Assembly (NCBI RefSeq): GCF_029784165.1
Contig: NC_073695.1
Coordinates: 235,925,744-235,989,743 of the forward strand
Direction of reading: 5' to 3'
From: Wyeomyia smithii
Lineage: Eukaryota; Arthropoda; Insecta; Diptera; Culicidae
DNA: 64,000 nucleotides
The notes under the pieces are model-generated. The model did not search any database. It was not told the DNA's origin and was given only the letters and a program-made list of their open reading frames with translations. Positions 1 through 10,499 of this stretch are shown here, piece after piece. A program made the position numbers and the translations under genes. Position 1 is the first letter of the stretch. The number at the start of each line of letters is the position of its first letter.

Positions 1-535
1 CTAGAGGGGTTAAAATCTAACAATGTCTCATATGCACCAAAGAAGATAAATTAACCAAACTATCCCGAAGCTCGCCCCATTGAACCTTTTTTTCTAAAAG
101 AAATTGTATTTGAGATTTTTTTTTGTACCCCTATATATGTTGCCGTACGACGTAATTCTACGTCAAAATAACTGTCAAATCCATTTCAGTTACCTTTGGG
201 TTGCTCCAGCGTTCGCACTGGGGTACACTTATAACTATTTTGTTTATAAATAAAAATAACTTCATTTTTGAAACCTTCAAGAAATGCTAGTTTACGCCAA
301 CCACAGGCAGGAATCTAGGGCTCCACCTTAAAAACCGTACTCGAAAAAAATGCAACAGACAAAAATGATCACTAGAAATTCATTTTAAGTTGAATATTTT
401 TGAAACTCTCAGGAAATAAATAAACACATATAAGCTATGTTTTTGCAAAGTTGGTTTATTCAACCTCATCTTCTAGAGTAAATGCCCGCATTTTGGACTT
501 AACGCTAGCTATCAAATCCTGTATAACACTTGCGC
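1..535. other. Non-coding, no gene recognised
   Basis: AT-rich sequence with no supported gene, RNA or repeat boundary. It lies upstream of the visible parcas exons, so it is probably intronic or intergenic host sequence with old repeat debris. No inverted or direct repeat pair was found inside it. Confidence 0.5.
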
Positions 536-965
536 CATGCTTTCATCAGACCTCCTCTGTCTTCCGGAGCATGCCCTTCTCAATCGCCTAAAATTGTTTG
601 GCAAAGTTCTGGCGAGTTTTGTCGAATCTGTAAGAGGAGCAAAAAATCAACAACCAACAATTTGTCGCACCCGCAGCTTCCCTGCCATACCAAGTATATC
701 TCGACAAATTTGTCGACCTTCTGTGTGAACTTGTTCGGAAAATCCAAGTGGGACTTTGCGACGAAAAACTCCAAAATGTACGTCTCGTCGTTCATTACGA
801 TGCATTTCAGCTGCACCAACCACTCGCGTTACAGCTTCCTGGCGTGGGATTTGGCTACCGTATTCTGTTCATCGGTTCGGTTAACCGCCTTTCTTACCTT
901 GAAGACATAAAATTTGGCCTTCATTGTCTGCTGGTCGAACCAAACGTAATAATTAACCTTTTTCG
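536..965 (-). pseudogene. D37E mariner-like transposase fragment
   Basis: A minus-strand relic of a Tc1/mariner-type transposase, the cut-and-paste enzyme of these DNA transposons. The readable stretch (819-580) contains KCIVMNDETYI, which resembles the first catalytic Asp block (MDDETY), followed by KVDKFVEIYLVWQG, which resembles the family's KKYxVWQAI block. Neighbouring frames continue the similarity up to about 965 (FYVFKVRKAV, TVAKSHARKL), so there are several frameshifts. It resembles the relic at 9240-9960 and is distant from the better preserved copy at 10500-11462. Neither TIR was identified. It is certainly non-functional. Assignment to the mosquito D37E lineage is by motif likeness and by analogy with the other copies. 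Confidence 0.6.
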
Positions 966-2118
966 CCCCTAGAAAAAAATAAGTATATCAATATTCTAAA
1001 ACAGAATTTCGAACCTGCAAACTTTATTTCTTGAAGAAAGTATGTTATAGTAGTATATTGCCAGCAGGACATGTTTATACGTCTTGAAATTAGTAAAAAG
1101 AGAACTATTGGAAATCATCTTTATTTGAAAGCACCTAATTATTTTGCTAAATAAAAAATTTTGGAAACTCTATTTAGTGTTCGAAACGTTATTCCTAACC
1201 GAAATCTTTTACGATATGAACTCGAAAGCTAAAAGTTTAAGAAATATTGTTCTACAGTTAATGTAAACAGGTAAACACTAACACGTTTGGCTGTATTATT
1301 CACTTCCCGTACGTGTTAAATGCAACATGCATGCTTCGGCAGCAACAACGGCTGATTTTTTGTTTGTTTGTATTAGCAGCTCCTAAAAGGTACAGTTTAC
1401 CGACACAACTGTCGAGGTCCAACGGAAAAGTGGCAGGAACGAATACGTTGCCATATGGCTAAGGTTCCAAGCGTCGTTTATGGAAATTAGCTTTTCACGC
1501 CAGCTCACGTACGTTGCAAAACGGCAGCAAGGCGTGTATAGTGTAAATTGTGGGAACATTTCTTTGTCCTTGAACGCCTTCTGTGAATAATGGTCGGTCT
1601 TAATCGGCCGGTCTACAATGCGGGTAACCGGAAAGGCAGGCAAGCAGGTTCTTCAAGTGTTCGCCAGCTTAGCTCATAGCGCGAATGAACTGTGAGGTCA
1701 AGACATTATTCTTCTTATGCTGCGTCACAATATGATAAGCTTTCTTTGTAGAACTGCCATCGTGCTGAGAATTAGTTCACTTCTCACAACGGTAGACCCT
1801 GACCTTTCGTGAGGCCCTTGCGCCCGTTCACACTGGCAAAACTTTAATTTTAGTTGCTTTATTATTTGGAAATAAATTACACCGTTCAAAGTATACTTTT
1901 TATATCGCGGTTGTATGTAATTATTTACTAGCGCAAAGAATAACGATAGGTTGCGTCGGCGTGGTATGCGTGACATTCAACTTGAGTGGGAATTCCCGGC
2001 TTTTGTTCTCGAGTTATGCAACTGGATTTATAGATCGTTTCATTATTCTTCTACGAATTCAGATTGAATAAAGTGCAATTTTCTGATTGAACAACCTTTT
2101 TTCTCATCCCATCCGCAG
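966..2118. other. Non-coding (intron upstream of parcas exon)
   Basis: No gene recognised. Its right end is the 3' part of a parcas intron: a pyrimidine-rich run and an AG acceptor at 2117-2118 directly before the exon. Short ORFs here have no recognisable motif. Confidence 0.6.
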
Positions 2119-2415
2119 GAAGCCAAATCTACCTTCCGGATTCTGATGAACGAATCCACCCGGCGACTGAAACTGTCTTCCAAGAAACTGGGCAGCTGTA
2201 TCGACAAGGCGCGACCGTACTACGAAGCACTCGAGAAAGCCAAGGCAGCGCAGCTGGAATGCCAGGCGGCGGCCATCAAGTATCAGCGGGCCAACGAAAT
2301 CCATGCGGCGGCAAAGGAAACGGTTGCTCTGGCGGAGCAACGCTTCCTTAGCAACTCCCAGGAGTGGCAGTTTGATAACGCTTGGCAGGAGATGTTGAAT
2401 CATGCTACGATAAAG
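2119..2415 (+). CDS. pcs: SH3BP5/parcas homologue, internal exon
   Basis: Coding exon of exactly 99 codons, phase 0 at both ends, bounded by a CAG acceptor (to 2118) and a GTATGC donor (from 2416). It encodes the SH3BP5 coiled-coil core: EAKSTFRILMNESTRRLK, then LGSCIDKARPYYEALEKAK, then WQEMLNHATIK, the last two being blocks typical of the family. SH3BP5 proteins are known as Rab11 guanine-nucleotide exchange factors, and the Drosophila orthologue is parcas (a regulator of Btk29A). The exon is entirely helical and rich in Ala, Lys and Glu. The N-terminal part of the protein must lie left of the window. An ATG at 2146 is internal to the exon and is not the start. Confidence 0.93.
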
Positions 2416-3767
2416 GTATGCTAAATTGCTAATGCTTTGTAAACAACAATGCGTTGGGAACAATCGATCGGTAACTGTGTAGTAATTTATACGGGTAGCA
2501 CGTTTGTTGTTATGAAATTGCATTCTTCAACCTGCTGATTTATCAGCAGCAACTACTTGTTGCATTTCATTGAGGAACAAATGCAGGAGCGTTTTAGCAT
2601 GCGTAATTAACCTGATGCCTTTGGATACTCTTTCTGAAGCAATAATGATATTTTTCTCTCGAGTTTATTCCGCTCCAGCAAACACTTCGCTACGGTTATA
2701 CATAGGATTTTATTCTTTGTTGCTGGAGCGCGTATTCTGCGCTACACATAGCAGCAGCAGCAGGGGCTTTGAAACGTTACGCTTCGTGATTCCCGGTTAG
2801 TGTCGCATTTTACGCACACCGAGCGTTTTGCACCAGTGCGCTGGCACTCGACTCAAACCGTTATAGGCTTGATTGTACTTTGTACGTGCTTTCGAGACGC
2901 ATTCGAGGGCTCATTATACTTAAATCGGTTTTTATGCGCTATCGAGTACCTGTGCCGGCGTTCGTTTATGCAAATTTTCCGCAGCAGTTGTGAGACAGAA
3001 TTCTGCTAATAGCATTCTAGTGATCTGCACGAAGTGGACTGTCTTTGGTTTGCATTCCTTCAGTGTCATGACTGTCGGTGAAGTGATTGAAGAGAAACGG
3101 AATTCTTCAAATACCTTCCAGGGTTGTGAATCAAAAATAGCAACATTTATCTATGAAAAACAATCGAATCGAAACAACGATATAAATTGTACAACTAGCA
3201 TTTTTACATAGCTCAAAAGTTATACGTTTATTATCTATATTTTTAAATAGAAATAGAAATTCTTACATGGAAAGCTTACAAGTTATAACCATAACATCAT
3301 ACAATATAAATAATCATGGGTTGTCGTGTTTTGATTACTTTAAAGCCGTGAATGTTTAATTCAAAGATAAGATCTGAGTGCGTAGTTGAACAATGCCTCT
3401 TTATCGTCCACTCGTCATTACATTTTTCTTTGATTTTTAAGCCCGAAAGATATCGATCTGGTTTGAAACACTGGCATTGATGCCAAGTAAATTTATTTTT
3501 TATCACCAACATAGAACATAAACTCTGTTCTTTATGGCTGACGATTTACGAATGAAATAAACACAAAATCAACAAACTAAAAACGTATGGCGGCTCCTGC
3601 AAGCAAATTGGTTTTTTGCTGACAGTAACAGTGCTCAATAAAGCTACCTTCAGAAGGTTATGAGAACCGCTCAAAGAATAGCTCTAAGGCAGCTGTATTG
3701 TGAATTATGAAAAATCAATTTTTGGTTTCGTTTCATTAAAGTATTTACACTTTTCCACTAATTTCAG
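2416..3767 (+). other. parcas intron, 1352 bp
   Basis: GT...AG intron between two phase-0 exons, with the acceptor ATTTCAG at 3761-3767 after a pyrimidine-rich stretch. No gene or clear repeat was seen inside. Several sub-100-codon ORFs lack recognisable motifs and look like chance. Confidence 0.75.
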
Positions 3768-3851
3768 GTGACGGACGCCGAGAAACAAAAAACGGAAAGT
3801 GGTACCGAGCATCAGAAAAAAGCGAAAATTTTTCATGAAGCGGAATTGAAA
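3768..3851 (+). CDS. pcs: SH3BP5/parcas homologue, 28-codon exon
   Basis: Short phase-0 exon (84 bp) between acceptor TTTCAG and donor GTGAGT. It encodes VTDAEKQKTESGTEHQKKAK and ends IFHEAELK. This continues the coiled coil directly from WQEMLNHATIK of the previous exon, matching the position in SH3BP5 proteins where NEAEEERLRSE-type helix follows HATSKV. Joining it to the flanking exons keeps one open frame, which is the main evidence that this short exon is real. Confidence 0.9.
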
Positions 3852-4199
3852 GTGAGTATGATGGAACTATAGGGTTATCATTGCAGTTTGCTTTCTTGAT
3901 ATTCTTGATAGGGGCCAAGCTCGACTGTCTTACTTTTGGTGACATTTCGTGTTCCGACGCACGCCGTGTCAGAATCGACTTATTATGCAACTTCAATGCA
4001 CCTCGGATTTTTCTTCACCAAAAGTTAGCTTAGGGTCCAAGCTTTCAAATGAATGTGGTTTTAAAATATTCTATCGGGGAAAACTAAAATAAAATGAGTT
4101 TGATTTTTTTTTAACTTTTTCCATAATTTTTGCCCGTATACGACGCTTAATACATTGCAACATATGGTATTGTAATGATAAAAATAGTGTCTGTATGAG

Positions 4200-4262
4200 T
4201 GTGTGTGTATGTGTAGATAAAAGAGAGATAGAAAGAGAGAGAAGGAGAGGGGAGGAGGGGAA
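4200..4262. repeat. GT/GA-rich simple repeat in left TIR arm
   Basis: A short GTGTGTGTAT tract followed by GAGAGATAGAAAGAGAGAGA-type sequence lies at the inner end of the left arm of the long-TIR element. The reverse-complement counterpart (CT-rich then (CA)n) is at about 7468-7502, so this microsatellite is part of the inverted arm and not independent. Confidence 0.7.
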
Positions 4263-4291
4263 AGAATAAGGGAGAAACTGTGTAGTGTAGT

Positions 4292-5443
4292 CAGAGCCGG
4301 ATTTACGATTGTGGGGGCCCGGGGCCCAGTTTTCAGTGGGGGCCCCAAAATAAAACAAACCCGTTTTTTATCGTACGAGTTAAAAACATTTATTTGTTAT
4401 TGAAAAGTTACCAAAAATTTGCTAGATTTTTTTTACGAGTTTTTTTTTTTGCAGAGAACTTATTGATTGAATAATCAACATTCAGCTCCTTCAGAATACT
4501 GTACTCTCAACTTAACAATGCTAAGTTTGACAGCCTTCCACTCTTCATAGTCGTACCTGTTTTCAATCGGTTTCATCTTCGAAAAAGACCTTTCTCCAGT
4601 TGCGTTCGAGATCATTAGGCTAAAATAAATCCTTAAATAAAATAATTTTTGCAAGGCACTAACGAGTTTTTGATTTTTTTCTTCATGTAATCATCTTTTT
4701 TGAGCTCCACTTTGATATACGCGAGGTTTTGTGGTGACAGCTCATTTTGAATAAATATAATAATAAATTCGGTTCTTGCTCACTGTTTATAGCCAGATCT
4801 AACTGATTTGGACCAGAGATGCCAGATGTTTTCGAAAGATGTCTGCAACTGCTCGAAATCCGGAATTTTTTTCTTGATATCTGAAAAAAACCTGCCGCAA
4901 TTTGAAAAAAATGCGATCCGCAGGCAAAAATTTGCACACAATTCGAGTAAGACTGCGCAAATATAAGGCTACGCTGGCAATAATCTACAGAAACTAGGAA
5001 AAAACTACACACATCTGCAGGTCAACAAAATCTGCACACGGACTCTGAACATTTGCATTTTACAACGCAAATCTGGTATCCCTGATTCGGACAAGTAAAC
5101 TTATTTTCGGAATCAACAGCAATGCATTAAAAAAACTTGTGGATTATGTATTTTCTTTCCTGCTTGATCTCCCATGCGCGCTGGTTCGATTCAAATGGTG
5201 TGTTAATGTGTGTCATTCCATGAGAATCGAAGGATCTTGGATGTAGTTGTGATATTGGCGCTCGCGAAAAAATAACACTGAAGAAAAGTTACAAATTGAA
5301 ATGGTCTGTTCAAATTTTCTTGCTGTAAATTGAACTTTTGATTGAATCTCATTTTTGATAGAGAAAAGAACTTTTTCTCGTTTTGTGGGGGCCCCAAAAA
5401 TGTGGGGGCCCGGGGCCTGGGCCCCCCCTTAAATCCGGCTCAG
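4292..5443 (-). mobile_element. hAT element relic, 1152 bp with 8-bp TSD
   Basis: Ends are CAGAGCCGG... and ...CCGGCTCAG, in inverted orientation. Both ends continue into GGGGCCC-rich subterminal sequence. An exact 8-bp direct repeat AGTGTAGT flanks the unit (4284-4291 and 5444-5451). An 8-bp TSD with CAG-starting short TIRs is characteristic of the hAT superfamily. The minus strand keeps the C-terminal end of a hAT transposase (see separate entry), so this is an internally deleted derivative of an autonomous element. It inserted into the larger long-TIR element. Confidence 0.88.
4475..4640 (-). pseudogene. hAT transposase C-terminal remnant
   Basis: The minus-strand frame ending at the stop at 4475 reads SLMISNATGERSFSKMK, then IENRYDYEEWKAVKLSIVK, then LRVQYSEGAEC. 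This matches the hAT dimerisation region near the C-terminus, where an (N/S)A.GERSFSK(L/M)K block precedes a helix. Only the final 50 or so codons remain. The RNase H-like catalytic core and the BED finger are missing, and the frame is not open further upstream. It cannot make an active transposase, but it identifies the superfamily independently of the TSD. Confidence 0.8.
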
Positions 5444-6488
5444 AGTGTAGTAGTGTGTACAATATGATTTTTATCGATAGGAAAAAAATAATACAAAATG
5501 TTCATGATAATGTATTTTTTTTACTGTGGTTCCATATAAAGTGATGGCGACAATAATAAATACATTTGCAGTATTGGTTATTTTCCAGATTTGCGCACTG
5601 ATTTTAGTTGTATGATGTTCTGCTGATATCTTTCATGCGTTTTAGGAACTTAATGATTCATCCATGTTTTAGCAGAATCATGGTGAATAGTTTCAATAGT
5701 GTGTTCCAAACACCGTCCAAGTCCTTCACTTGCAAAGCAAAACTTAGTTATAATAAATTTTATAATATTTTCGAATCTTCGGGGTTATTGGATATCCTTA
5801 AGCCAACCAGCTTTCGCAAAAATAATTGATGAATTTGCGATATCCATATATAAGCTCTGTTGCGAAACATAACAATAAAGAAGGCACTAGGTTTGGTAAA
5901 GCCATGAACCGGCTCACGAAAATAAACCACGGTTTTTTGAGTGTCCTTAAACTGATCGTTCGCTTGAAACCAAGTTTACCAAAACATCACGTTTTTTTGG
6001 ATATGATATATATTCTGGTTTCGATCGATGGCAACGTATTCATTGTACAAATTTTGCATTACGCAATTCACAAATTTGTTGTGCAAAATTCGAACAAAAG
6101 TTGTGAAGGATTTCGTGCCAGCTCGATCAGACATTGGCAGCACCCTATCAAAATTCAATAAACCTTCATGAATGTGTAGGCCTTACTACCCAAAGCAACT
6201 TTGCATATTTTTAGAAATGAAGAAGTGACTGTGAGATAAAGAAAACATGAATTTTAGTCTGAACTTCTATCGAAAAGTATTGGCGGAATAGAATTCAAGT
6301 CATCTCAGTTTTCTTTTATTTATTCAAAATATGTTTTTCAGATAGACAATTAAGTTGCCTCAAACTCTCCTGAACAAATCAAGTGGGCAATAAAGTGTTT
6401 CTAGAAACTTTTTAATTGACTAAGACTTGAACTTTCCCGTGTACGTTTAGGTTTTCCCTCAAATTAGTGAAACTTACCATTGATCATT

Positions 6489-7293
6489 TGAGCCGTTGAG
6501 AGCAAAAGTGGTACATGTGCCCTTTTTAACCTTTTTTTGCATAAATTGATGCAGAACGCAATCATGTACTAGAATATACAAGAAAAACCGAGATCTGATA
6601 ACCTAAACCAAAGTTACAGCCAAAACAATTTTTGGTAATTTACATAATCACCATTTCGTTGAGAGCAAAAGTGGTACATGTCCAGTCTGTGCATGTTAGA
6701 TGAATTGTAAGTCGAGGATCTTAGGATATAAACCAATCATCTCTTAAGCAGAATTGTTAAATGATTGAATATTGATTTGTCTGCTTTTGAATTTTCTCAC
6801 GTGGCGCTAGTGTACACGTGACTATTTTCTAAAAGAAAACATTTTACCTATTTCAGTATCCACTCGTATGCTGTTACCACGAAGCGACAGAATTCCTTAA
6901 CAAACAGATCATCATTCTATAGTACTCAGTCACTTGGACAACTCTGCTGAAGACATGAATGTTCTATGTCCTAAGATAGGAGAGCTATAATGCATCCTTC
7001 ATGCTCACACTGGACATGTACCACTTTTGCTCTCAACGTTTTCTGGTTGTCATTATTTTTCCCATAGAACAAAAGTGGTACATGTTTTTCCATTGAAGAT
7101 TGTGTAAGTTTCTCAACCAGAACATGTTATACTTTTATGTACCGTCTTTTGAAACCTTTCCAGCAATGATTTAGTGCAGTTATGTGGGAAAAAAATTGTT
7201 GAAAATAATTTACTATTAGAGTGTTTTCGTTTACCGCGTCTCCTGAAAAATTTACTCAATGGCACATGTACCACTTTTGCTCTCAACGGCTCA
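6489..7293. mobile_element. Inverted-repeat unit with five copies of one motif
   Basis: Outer arms share about 33 bp starting TGAGCCGTTGAGAGC, at 6489 (+) and ending 7293 (-). The core motif GAGAGCAAAAGTGGTAC plus flanks occurs at 6495-6518 (+), 6657-6681 (+), 7015-7039 (-), 7067-7085 (+, partial) and 7264-7288 (-). The second and third copies form an inner inverted pair that also share the following CCAGT. No ORF of interest and no clear TSD were seen. It is most likely a MITE or a MITE inserted in another of its own family. Confidence 0.75.
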
Positions 7294-7739
7294 TTTGTTG
7301 ACTTGTTTCGAATGGTTTCCGAAACCACATGATGTTGAGGATTCCCAGCCAGCATCGAAAGGTTTTGTAACTGTGTACTTTCGTTGCATTTAGGCACTTT
7401 TTCAGGTCCTATTGGAACTAAACAATCATTGCAAGTTTAAGCAAACGAGTGCTCTTTTTATATCTTCCTTTCTTTCTCTCTCTCTCACACACACACACAC
7501 ATTGCTTATAACGTTACGATACCATGAAATTCAATAAACCTAGTGTCTCCATAAATGGGCAAAAATTGTCGAAACATAAGTAAAAAATTCAAACTCATTT
7601 TATTTTAGTTTTCCCCGATAGAATATTTGAAAACCACTTTCATTTGAAAGCCTGGATCCTAAACTAACTTTTGGTGAAGAAAAATCCGAGGTGCATTGAA
7701 GTTGCACTATAAGTCGATTGTGACACGGCGTGCGACGTA

Positions 7740-9239
7740 TTTATTATCTTTTCTCACGAAACCAACTTCGAGGCGAGTTTTCATCGTTGCTATTGATTTT
7801 CAGCTACAGATAATACGTTATAAATGGCTCCATTTCTTAACCATTTCTAGGTTAACATTTAATGATCCCCTGTTAACCCCAACACACAGTGTTTCCCATT
7901 CCTTTTAAACCAGAGAACGCGCGGTTTCACGTTTTGTGCTTCAACGTGTTCCACAATCTGATAATAGGAGCTAAGGAGAAATGCCCATGGGAATGCACGA
8001 TTTGTCGATCTGGGTCACCCTTCGTGCCAAACAGGGTTCTTAATTTCGTTTGCCACGTGATAGCTGCACGGCTTGCGGGCTCCCCCTCCGAAGGAGCATC
8101 GACAACTAAGCGCATTGAGGAAACACCACCCAAAGAAAGAAACTATGAGTGAGATCGGAGCTTTTAGTTATGTAGCTGGTTTTGTTTTACAATGGCTCAG
8201 TCACGCGTAGCGTATGTCTGCCGCTACTAGTACTTTCACTCGATAACATATTTCTATCGGTTAAAGGTACTGCTGGAGGAAGGGTTGTTTTAATGCGGGT
8301 ACGTGTATCTGAGACAATTTGTTACTGTTTCTGCTCTGTATTGTATTTTGTTTCTTCTAATATTTACACCTCAGTTAACTGCTCTCGGGTTGACTGAAAT
8401 TGCAGCTCGTGTGCCCATTAGGATGGCGCAGGATTCAAAAGAATCGTCGAGACTTAGTGATATTTGGTAGCTAGAGCGTTTTAATTTGATATTTGTTGCA
8501 ATCTGTTGTGCACGATTGCGTACATGTTTGCATACACCCACAGGGTGTTGTTTGCCTTAGACAGACCTTATATGAATGTTCGTTCACATGCAACGAACTG
8601 TGGGTGAACCTGATAAAATACAAACGTTTTGACGCACATCAACACGAAACAAGTACTATCTATACATACCGAGTTGGCAGTTATTGTCCGAAAAAAAGAC
8701 GACGAGTTGTTTTTCTAGGGTTTCGGAAAAGTCTTTTTGTGTTTTCTAATGCAGCAGAGAAAACGTCAGAGTGGGAAGAGCAAATATACAGTAGGCAGAA
8801 GTAGGGTAACCAAACAGATATTCGGTATCGATGTGGGTTTTGCAAGGAACTGTGTGTTTGCTTTTTTCTCAAGCATTGGTTTAGTGATTAATTATGAGGA
8901 AGTTAGTCTGAAAACTCATCATGGGTGGATCTATTTTTGAAATAGAAGATTACTGCATTATTCACTGAAAATTAATTCGAATATTTTCACAGAGTTTCTG
9001 ATAAGAAAGTTGAGTTTTTTATTTATGAGACAAAACACGTTAGACTTACAAATTAGACGAACCCAGTTTAGAAATTTGAAAGTAAACCCTTGGTATGTGT
9101 TTAATAATCTAACGCACTAAACAAAAGTGCTTGCCAAAAAATTATTCCTAGATTCTATTAATTTTATTGCGTTGTATTATTACCTAGATTCCATTGAACT
9201 GATACATATGTTGCGGCATAATTACTTTATGTAACTTCC
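7740..9239. other. Intronic, no gene recognised
   Basis: Parcas intron sequence without a recognisable coding region or repeat pair. ORFs at 7889-8152, 8493-8804 and 8737-8940 have no recognisable motif and compete with ORFs on the opposite strand, so they are not supported as genes. Confidence 0.6.
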
Positions 9240-9960
9240 CTTCCATTGCTTTCCATCAAGATCCCTCATTACATTTTGTGCAATGGTAGAGCCAACCTCT
9301 TTGGTCACTTTCATCCATTCTTTCTTAAACTCCAACTCGTTCTTTAACACCTCGGACGATTTTCAAACTTTGGCCTACGTTATAACCCAAAATCTTCTCA
9401 CCGGACGAATCTCTGGTGAATTTGGGGGGTTGGCGGTTTTAGGTACAAAAACAACGTTATTGTCTCTGTACCAATCCAACGTCGATCGCGCGTAATAGCA
9501 TGATGCTAGGTCTGGCCAAAATGATGTCTCGCCTCCATGGGACCGCAGGAAGGGCAACAGACGCTTCTGGAGGCACGATAAATTTCGCTGTTAATGGTGT
9601 CCGTTGTGATGTACGGTTTACTCAGTTTACGTCATTGGCATATGACCTGTCAGAGCAAGTATTTTTCGGCCACAATTTGTCCACTTTCTTCTTTCTTATC
9701 TCTTTCGGCACATTAAACCGTGATTTGGCAACGTAGAATTCCAGTCCCGGACGCTGCTATGTGTCTGCCTTAATGTAGGTGTCGTCTCTCGATTCAGCTC
9801 CCTTGCGCGGCATTTGGCCGCCGTGTTTTGTAGATCACGCCGGTTCGGTACCTTCCGGACATTCAATACACGAAGCTCAGCTCGTTTCATGGTTTGCTCA
9901 ACGAACCAGGCGAAACACTTTGCCTTCAAAACCGCGACGCGAATCTTAGAATTTTCTTAG
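9240..9960 (-). pseudogene. D37E mariner transposase relic, catalytic Glu lost
   Basis: Minus-strand relic covering the C-terminal two thirds of a mariner-type transposase. Readable blocks are RDDTYIKAD (first Asp block), FYVAKSRFNVPKE, KKKVDK, then FWPDLASCYYARSTLDW and FVPKTANPPNSPEIRPVRRFW. The second Asp is in WPDLAS. Counting 37 residues from it reaches the R of RPVRRFW, where the family has Glu (RPIERFW). The D37E spacing is kept but the third acidic residue is replaced by Arg. Stops and frameshifts separate the blocks. The relic lies in the parcas intron, reading opposite to the gene. Confidence 0.8.
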
Positions 9961-10499
9961 AATTTTGTTTTTCAATTTGCGAACAGAACTAAAAATACAC
10001 TGCAAGTTTTTACAAACATTTGCTACATATTTTCCGTGAAGAACAAGTCACGAGCACTTGTAAAAAAATAATGAAGTTTTGGGACACGAATGAAACTCCT
10101 AATAATGGTGCCAAACTTATCACCCTATTCGAGAATTTCTACAAAAAATAAATTTAAAACTTAAAGATCATCTTCAAATAAGATCTCCCTAACACAAATC
10201 CCGATAATATGAAAATCACATAAAGAAGATTCTGAAGAAATAGAACAAATAAGCAACAGTAGCCGAGAATTATTAGTACAATAGATTTCATTTTAATATT
10301 TCCGTTTTAATAATTTCATAACGTTTCCGGTAAAAAAATGGACTTTTTTCAGATGGTGATGAAAAAAAAACTAAGATAGTTTGTTAAATTTCCCATGTAA
10401 AGTAATCATGTCAGCTGCTCCACAAAAAAATGTTACGTCCTTGCGTGCGGTCTTCCGGCAGTTAACCGGAACATTCGCCATGGCGGACGAAAACATGTG

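Larger units (their letters stand above)
3959..7733. mobile_element. Long-TIR composite DNA element, 3.8 kb
   Basis: Two inverted arms of at least 150 bp (3959 to about 4100, and about 7590 to 7733) match at roughly nine bases in ten. Similarity continues inward with gaps to about 4255 and 7445, including matching (GT)n and (GA)n tracts. The arms begin GCACGCCGTGTCA and are flanked on both sides by GAC, a possible 3-bp TSD. No transposase was recognised, so the superfamily is unknown. A minus-strand stretch near 5850-6160 is open but unrecognised. Inside sit a hAT relic with its own 8-bp TSD (4292-5443) and a second inverted-repeat unit (6489-7293), so these arrived later. Confidence 0.75.

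Noticed and set aside
2146..2424. Stand-alone 92-aa protein starting at ATG 2146
   Set aside because: It is the internal part of a parcas exon bounded by splice sites; the last codons run into the intron.
5826..6161. Open frames on both strands inside the long-TIR element
   Set aside because: Checked for transposase motifs (DDE blocks, piggyBac, hAT); none recognised, so not called as coding.
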